Source of the DNA: Sutcliffiella horikoshii
GTDB lineage: Bacteria > Bacillota > Bacilli > Bacillales > Bacillaceae_I
NCBI RefSeq assembly: GCF_019931755.1
Contig: NZ_CP082921.1
Span: 1-64,000 of the forward strand
Length of the DNA stretch: 64,000 nt
Direction of reading: 5' to 3'
In this document: positions 59,761 through 64,000 of the stretch, one piece after another
How the letters are laid out: each line of letters opens with the position of its first letter
Numbering within the stretch: position 1 is the stretch's first letter
Made by a program: the position numbers and the translations under genes
The notes under the pieces: generated by a model
Seen by the model: only the letters and a program-made list of their open reading frames with translations
Database searches by the model: none
Told to the model about the DNA's origin: nothing

Positions 59761-61611
59761 TTAAAGTAATTTTGCAATTTCTTTTACAAGATTCTCAACC
59801 TTCTCGTGGATTTTTATCTTTTCCTCACCAGATGGGTATGCAATAGAGTCAGTAGTGCCTACCACTAAATAATCTGATTGTCTGTTCTGTTTCTTTAGGA
59901 AGGCTTCGATATACGATTCAAACGCTCTAGCAAAAAGTTCACAATCCGCAGCCCAGTACTTTACCTTCCCTCCATCTAATGCCAAAGCATTTTGATAGAA
60001 TTTTGAAGTGTTTGATGGATAAGGGATTCTATCCGGCCTTTTACCATGTACTTGTTGGTCTAACCAAGCTAGGGCTTGAGCAAGCTTTTTAAACTCTTTA
60101 AAGTACTTATTCTCTAACTTTTCTACTTCTTTTTGTATAGAAGAAGTTTGATAGTATTCTAGCATTTCTATCTCCTCTTTGAGGTCGTTATCTTGCTCTG
60201 CCTTTAAAAGTTCTATAGCATGTGCTAAATTTTCCGCTTGTCTGTAGAATCTTCCTACGGATAAGGTTTCCCTAGGCTTGACTCCTGGTTTATTTTCATT
60301 AATGAAATAAGCAGTAGAGTTTCCAACTTTAATAGCTGTCATTAACTCTGTCATCGCCTCAATTACAGACTCTGGTAAATTATCACCATAACCTTCTAGC
60401 TCTGATAAATAGTGAGATTTCCCATTTTTAAAGTTATGAGAAAAGTCATACAAGAAGTTATCAAGGCTATGCCCAAACTCATGAGCTAACACACCTAGTG
60501 TACCTTTATTTTTTGTGAAGTTAATAACCTTCTGGCCTCTCTCGTAATGTCCAAGTGCTTTACCTCGCCCACGTGCTCCAAATGATAACTTCAATCTATT
60601 TTTTAAAGACAATGATGTATCATTGACCTCTAAAACATCAGCTAAGTCCATCAGTGCTTCAGAGCATCGGAAGATGTGTTCAGATGCACTTTTATCTTCA
60701 ACATAATGACCAAATTGTATGGCTGGAAACCCAAAGTATTCTGCAAGATCCTCAGGCATTTTTATAGTACTTATCCTTCCATTAGTTCGATCAGGCCGCT
60801 CTGGTAATGATCTCTCCCAAACAGGCTTGTTTGCTTTTTTTCCTGTTTTCTGTAAACCAGTTGCTTTTCTATCTAACAAATCTGACCATTTATTCACCTT
60901 TTGAGCGGATTTAATGGTGCTATTCAAACTAGTTTGCTTTGTAAAGAGATTTTTAAATTTATCTCCGAGAATAGAAATCTTTATTTCACCAACATTTATG
61001 AGGTGGTCTTTTACTGACTTATACCTTTTCAAACGACGACTTAAAGTAAAATAAGTACGCACTTTTGTATTTCCTGTCTCCTCCATACTAGATATGGTTT
61101 TAGTAAGACTATTAATTTTCTCTTCAACTTCATCCAGACTATAATGTTCATAGTTCAGAAGAGTGCCCATTTCGCTTATAAACTTCTGTACATCAGCCCA
61201 CAGGATGAGGGAATTAAAACGTGTCAACAGCTCTTCTGATGCATTTAGGTACATCATTCTACAATCTGTACTATCTTTAGGAGCTGTCTCAACTCTATTG
61301 ATGATTAGTTGCTTTAAGCGTGCTACCTCTGGCTCAGTCCCTTTTTCTTTTTCCTCTAGTAAAGAAAACTGTGAAAAAAGTTCTTGCTTGGTTATGAGTT
61401 CTGCAGCAAGTACAGCGGACTCGTTCTCTATCTCCATTAATAGTTCCTTACTCTTCTTCTCTGAAAACAATTTTCTTAATGCAGCTTGTTGCTTTCTGGA
61501 TCCTTGAATTGTTTCTCCTACGTCATAAGAAACTTTATTTTTCGTCTGGGCATCAGTACGATTTTCTAATACTTTCTCCTGGTTAATTTCAAAAAAGCTA
61601 AGTTGATTCAT
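59761..61611 (-). CDS. Polyvalent-protein-type zinc peptidase-like protein
   Basis: 616 residues from ATG 61611 (AAGGAGAGA); upstream in-frame codons overlap the attenuator. The centre 'GTLGVLAHEFGHSLDNFLYD' carries HEFGH (about 376-380), preceded by GHYERGQKVINFTKNKG. This is the domain seen in large polyvalent proteins of conjugative elements and phages, a predicted zinc protease often co-injected. N-terminal half is helical. The very N-terminus MNQLSFFEIN resembles a clamp-binding peptide. Confidence 0.75.
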   Translation of the reverse strand: MNQLSFFEINQEKVLENRTDAQTKNKVSYDVGETIQGSRKQQAALRKLFSEKKSKELLMEIENESAVLAAELITKQELFSQFSLLEEKEKGTEPEVARLKQLIINRVETAPKDSTDCRMMYLNASEELLTRFNSLILWADVQKFISEMGTLLNYEHYSLDEVEEKINSLTKTISSMEETGNTKVRTYFTLSRRLKRYKSVKDHLINVGEIKISILGDKFKNLFTKQTSLNSTIKSAQKVNKWSDLLDRKATGLQKTGKKANKPVWERSLPERPDRTNGRISTIKMPEDLAEYFGFPAIQFGHYVEDKSASEHIFRCSEALMDLADVLEVNDTSLSLKNRLKLSFGARGRGKALGHYERGQKVINFTKNKGTLGVLAHEFGHSLDNFLYDFSHNFKNGKSHYLSELEGYGDNLPESVIEAMTELMTAIKVGNSTAYFINENKPGVKPRETLSVGRFYRQAENLAHAIELLKAEQDNDLKEEIEMLEYYQTSSIQKEVEKLENKYFKEFKKLAQALAWLDQQVHGKRPDRIPYPSNTSKFYQNALALDGGKVKYWAADCELFARAFESYIEAFLKKQNRQSDYLVVGTTDSIAYPSGEEKIKIHEKVENLVKEIAKLL

Positions 61612-61642
61612 ATATAATCTCTCCTTAAGTTTAATATTTAAA

Positions 61643-61670
61643 AGAGAGACAAGCATATGCTTATCTCTCT
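61643..61670 (-). terminator. Attenuator before the peptidase-like gene
   Basis: On the - strand GAGAGATAAGCA / TGCTTGTCTCTC, loop-less palindromic centre, then T4AAAT; 30 bases before ATG 61611. Confidence 0.78.
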
Positions 61671-61674
61671 ATCA

Positions 61675-61757
61675 GTAACCAACATTTATGTCGTTGGTAT
61701 CTAACTTTATTGTTCGGTATCCAACTTTAATGTCGCTGGTTACCAACATTTTTTGTC
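61675..61757 (-). repeat. Four tandem ~20-base repeats before an attenuator
   Basis: Units begin 61675, 61696, 61716 and 61738 (20-22 bases): on the + strand GTAACCAACATTTATGTCGTT, GGTATCTAACTTTATTGTTC, GGTATCCAACTTTAATGTCG and GGTTACCAACATTTTTTGTC. They fill the gap between the DUF6094 stop and the attenuator of the 61611 gene. The repeat (consensus on the - strand AATAAAGTTnGATACC) resembles the repeats at 40494-40573, which also precede a hairpin. Either DNA operator sites or an RNA protein-binding array. Confidence 0.72.
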
Positions 61758-61761
61758 AAAA

Positions 61762-62826
61762 TCAAACGAACTTTTTGATGAGCCCACTAGGTGTTATCGC
61801 TTTTACTGATACTTCCCGGACTGTTCGGATTTTGGTCATTTTAGTTGTACTTCCACTCTCATGATATTGTGTATCTTCAGTCTTTACCTTTTTAACGATT
61901 TCAAGACCTTGTACAGCGTGTAGTTTATCGCCTGTACCAATAAGCCCATTAACTGCTCCAGAAGCTAATAAAAGAGCCATTTGCCCCTGAGCAATGTTAA
62001 TGATCGGATTTCCTCCAATTTCAAGTTTCTTAGGCTTTGTTCTTTCTTTGAATGCTTGAAAACCCTTATTATTTTTTATTGCTTCTACGAAGTTCACCTT
62101 ATTTTCTATTTTTGAATAAAAGGTACGAATTTCAGTAGGACCGCTCGGAATCGTCCAGGTACGTTTACCTATCGCTACATCTAATGGGGTGACAGATTTT
62201 AAAACAAATTCTTCAGACTCCATGTTTTGAAGAAACGAGTTCACTTTTTGATTGTATTCTTTAAACTTCTCTTTTTTCTTTATCCCGATAAATAAACATT
62301 GCTTAAAGTCTTCATAATCTTCATCTGTAAACCTTAAGATACCAGCTTTATCAAAATGGGTAGAAAGAAAGCGGCTAATTTTCTTATCAGCGAAACGATA
62401 ACTAGGAATTACATAAACTAGTATGCCTTCTGGGGCAAGATACTTAGTGTTTCTTACTAGCTCTAAATATTCCTTTCGATCTGCCTCATCGTCATCATAA
62501 CCTTTCATAGCAAAATCGTATGGTGGATTACAATAGACCATACTGAAAGCGTCGTTGCTGATTACCATACTTTCAATAGGTGCTTGGGTACAATAATCTA
62601 TTAGTTCTTCTGCTTTCGCTGCTCTCCTCTTGTCCAATTCCACTCCATATGTTTTAACTGTATATTCACTGTTCTCCCCAAGTTGCTTTAGAATTTCACC
62701 TTCTCCGCATGTAGGGTCGAAAATAGAACACTCACCACTAAAATGAAGTAATTGCTTTAAATAGTTTCCTTGTCTTGTAGGGGTAGCGAAAAACCCTGCC
62801 CTAATTTTATTTCCAATATTACTCAT
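61762..62826 (-). CDS. DUF6094 class I SAM methyltransferase
   Basis: 354 residues from ATG 62826 (AGGAGC). 'MSNIGNKIRAGFFATPTRQG' matches the start of DUF6094 proteins. SAM motif FDPTCGEGEILKQL (about 35-48) and YCNPPYD (NPPY about 98-101), the catalytic motif of adenine-N6 or related amino-methylases. An extended C-terminal part follows. Common near helicases of the SNF2 type on plasmids and phages. Substrate unknown. Confidence 0.82.
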   Translation of the reverse strand: MSNIGNKIRAGFFATPTRQGNYLKQLLHFSGECSIFDPTCGEGEILKQLGENSEYTVKTYGVELDKRRAAKAEELIDYCTQAPIESMVISNDAFSMVYCNPPYDFAMKGYDDDEADRKEYLELVRNTKYLAPEGILVYVIPSYRFADKKISRFLSTHFDKAGILRFTDEDYEDFKQCLFIGIKKKEKFKEYNQKVNSFLQNMESEEFVLKSVTPLDVAIGKRTWTIPSGPTEIRTFYSKIENKVNFVEAIKNNKGFQAFKERTKPKKLEIGGNPIINIAQGQMALLLASGAVNGLIGTGDKLHAVQGLEIVKKVKTEDTQYHESGSTTKMTKIRTVREVSVKAITPSGLIKKFV

Positions 62827-62860
62827 AGATAATAGCTCCTCTCTTTTATGAAAAATAAAA

Positions 62861-62890
62861 AGAGCATTTAACCCCAAGGTCAAATACTCT
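62861..62890 (-). terminator. Attenuator before the DUF6094 gene
   Basis: On the - strand AGAGTATTTGACC / GGTTAAATGCTCT, then T5, 28 bases before the start region. Confidence 0.75.
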
Positions 62891-62906
62891 AATCGTAACT
62901 CTCTTA

Positions 62907-63380
62907 TTAATAAGGTGGTGCATCATCATAATTCGATGAAGAAGACCAACCCCAACCACTATCAGTATTATTGTTCTCCCGTTGAAATTGATTGTTATCA
63001 TGTTGCTCATAATGATTGCTAGAATTGCTTGCAGCTTCAAGGTTCTTCTTACTTTTAGCCAAGAACTGTACTTGTTCCGCTACAATTTCTGTAACATATT
63101 GTGTTTTACCTTCTGCATCTTCATAAGTACGGGTTTGCACTCTTCCTACTACACCAGCAAGATCACCTTGAGCCAAATACTTACAACTGTGTTTTGCTAA
63201 TTCTCCCCATATTACAACTGATGGAAAATCAGAAGGAACCTTACCAGATTGATCAGGCTTAGCACCATGACGCTTGCAAGCTAAAATCATATTGGTAACA
63301 GGTTTACCTCCCGAAGTTTCATTTAACGTTAGTTCCTTTGTTAATCTGCCAACTAAAGTGACGGTATTGATGCTAGACAT
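62907..63380 (-). CDS. ssb: Single-stranded DNA-binding protein
   Basis: 157 residues. OB fold: MSSINTVTLVGRLTKELTLN ... 'VVIWGELAKHSCKYLAQGDL', VGRVQTRTYED...VTEIVAEQVQFL. An Asn/Ser-rich linker is followed by the acidic tip DDAPPY, equivalent to DDDLPF, which recruits partner proteins. A plasmid-type SSB for replication or transfer intermediates. Site GGGAGG; follows the 63793 gene and precedes the DUF6094 gene. Confidence 0.93.
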   Translation of the reverse strand: MSSINTVTLVGRLTKELTLNETSGGKPVTNMILACKRHGAKPDQSGKVPSDFPSVVIWGELAKHSCKYLAQGDLAGVVGRVQTRTYEDAEGKTQYVTEIVAEQVQFLAKSKKNLEAASNSSNHYEQHDNNQFQRENNNTDSGWGWSSSSNYDDAPPY

Positions 63381-63445
63381 TAATAATTCCTCCCTAAGAA
63401 TATTAGTTTTATTACTCTCTCTTCACCTATTAGCAACCGTAATTA

Positions 63446-63793
63446 TTAATCGTCTAGACCAAAAAAGTAATCAAAGAGCCTAGTTCTAATTGATTGCTTC
63501 TGCTTTACAGGGCTTTTACTACCAATATAGTATTCTTTCTCCCCTAAGAAGCTCCACACGATAGTTTGACCAGTCTGTCGCTCCATACAATCCACAAAGT
63601 GAAGTACTTCAACAACAGCCTTTTCTCGGTTTTCTGCTCTACAAGGGAAAATACGACGTTCTCCGTCCTTGAAGATAATCTCCGCTTTAATACGCTTTTG
63701 TCTAGTAATCACTTGCAAAGTTGGACGATTTGCCAAGTATTCTGTAACTGCGTCTTTCTTTCCTCCGATAAGTTCCACTAATGTTTGTGCCAT
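63446..63793 (-). CDS. Conserved hypothetical protein, first gene of ssb operon
   Basis: 115 residues from ATG 63793 (AGAAAGGGTG). MAQTLVELIGGKKDAVTEYL..., beta-rich centre 'KRIKAEIIFKDGERRIFPCR' and C-terminal 'RTRLFDYFFGLDD'. Not recognised. Behind class I leader copy 5, with the start only 38 bases after the terminator T-run. Its 5' sequence resembles that of the 17183 gene. Confidence 0.65.
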   Translation of the reverse strand: MAQTLVELIGGKKDAVTEYLANRPTLQVITRQKRIKAEIIFKDGERRIFPCRAENREKAVVEVLHFVDCMERQTGQTIVWSFLGEKEYYIGSKSPVKQKQSIRTRLFDYFFGLDD

Positions 63794-63828
63794 GTTAATA
63801 AACACCCTTTCTAAGAGTTTTTTAAACG

Positions 63829-63999
63829 CAAAAAAGCACCCTTTAGAAATGATTGGTTTAACCAAAATGGTTTGATCAATCACCCCAAAGAGTGCATGCG
63901 TTTATGAAATATAAGGTCCGCTAACCTTAAAAGGTTGCTTAATAAAAAAAGAGAGAAGTAATATATGTTAATTATACTAATTAATAGTTGTAATCACAA
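63829..63999 (-). ncRNA. Structured leader, class I copy 5, with promoter
   Basis: Leftward promoter TTGTGA (63994-63999), 17 bases, TATAAT (63971-63976). Hairpin GC-AACC-TTTTAA-GGTT-AGCGG (63918-63938), linker, terminator GCACTCTTTGG ... CTAAAGGGTGC with GTGATTG/CAATCA and AAACCA/TGGTT inner stems (63836-63895), T6GCGTTT. Its hairpin arms are the same AACC/GGTT as in copy 3. Confidence 0.7.
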
Positions 64000-64000
64000 C

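Overview
The window looks like about half of a large plasmid from a spore-forming, low-GC Gram-positive of the Bacillaceae. The evidence is a Rep_3-type initiator behind a dense iteron origin, a Spo0E-like phosphatase, Bacillus-type ribosome binding sites (AAGGAGG), a plasmid SSB and topoisomerase III, PlcR/NprR-type peptide-sensing regulators, and CadA/CadC, CzrA, BdbCD and TatA proteins of Bacillus type. The DNA is AT-rich throughout. I see no rRNA, tRNA, CRISPR array, intact insertion sequence, relaxase or coupling protein.

Layout. 1-700: iteron origin and self-regulated rep promoter. 700-3830 (+): rep, then a secreted MBL-fold lipoprotein with a ComEA-like HhH tail and its DUF3006 partner. 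3835-17190 (nearly all -): a long run of small plasmid genes, including a Spo0E-like protein, a TGT/DpdA-like protein, a PAPS-reductase-like protein, a family of tiny helical paralogues, DUF4257, a 55-residue lipoprotein, an XRE repressor, an Hfq-like protein and a twin-HTH regulator. 17607-19180: a tyrosine recombinase, a dispersed 'GAGGCTGGGACA' element and the 3' end of a group II intron, which mark the edge of an acquired island. 19600-39850: metal and redox island. It holds cadCA (copy 1), copC/copD-like and bdbDC, sco, an FAD oxidoreductase, czrA, czcD and ZIP, and a Tat-exported multicopper oxidase with a ZIP transporter and its own tatA. A degraded Tn3-family transposon with one clear end (32467) carries cadD and cadCA (copy 2) plus broken resolvase and transposase genes, followed by a broken CcdA-like gene, ccdA and a ResA-like gene. 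40930-54120: a PlcR-type regulator; a leftward block with a CoiA-like protein, topB, DUF2325, a LuxR-type regulator, membrane proteins and a 1124-residue SNF2-type helicase; then an NprR-like regulator divergent from a 50-residue pro-peptide gene. 54200-57900: a YobI-family P-loop NTPase. 58000-64000 (-): a C5-methyltransferase, a zinc-peptidase-like protein, a DUF6094 methyltransferase, SSB and a small conserved gene.

How it fits together. The backbone genes are almost all leftward, and many are preceded just upstream of the start codon by an intrinsic-terminator hairpin. Five of these (at about 6.9, 9.0, 10.1, 52.6 and 63.8 kb) share a fuller plan: an extended or consensus sigma-A promoter, a small conserved hairpin of the form GC-stem-loop-stem-(A/C)GCnG, then a terminator with CUUUGG/CCAAAG-type arms and usually U6-GCGUU. 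I regard this RNA family as the strongest candidate for an undescribed system here, especially as the plasmid also codes for an Hfq-like protein. Several backbone proteins carry peptides that resemble the bacterial sliding-clamp binding motif QL(S/D)LF, which suggests a replication-coupled DNA-handling or DNA-modification set. In the island, recognisable ArsR-family operators tie the genes into CadC-like and CzrA-like regulons.
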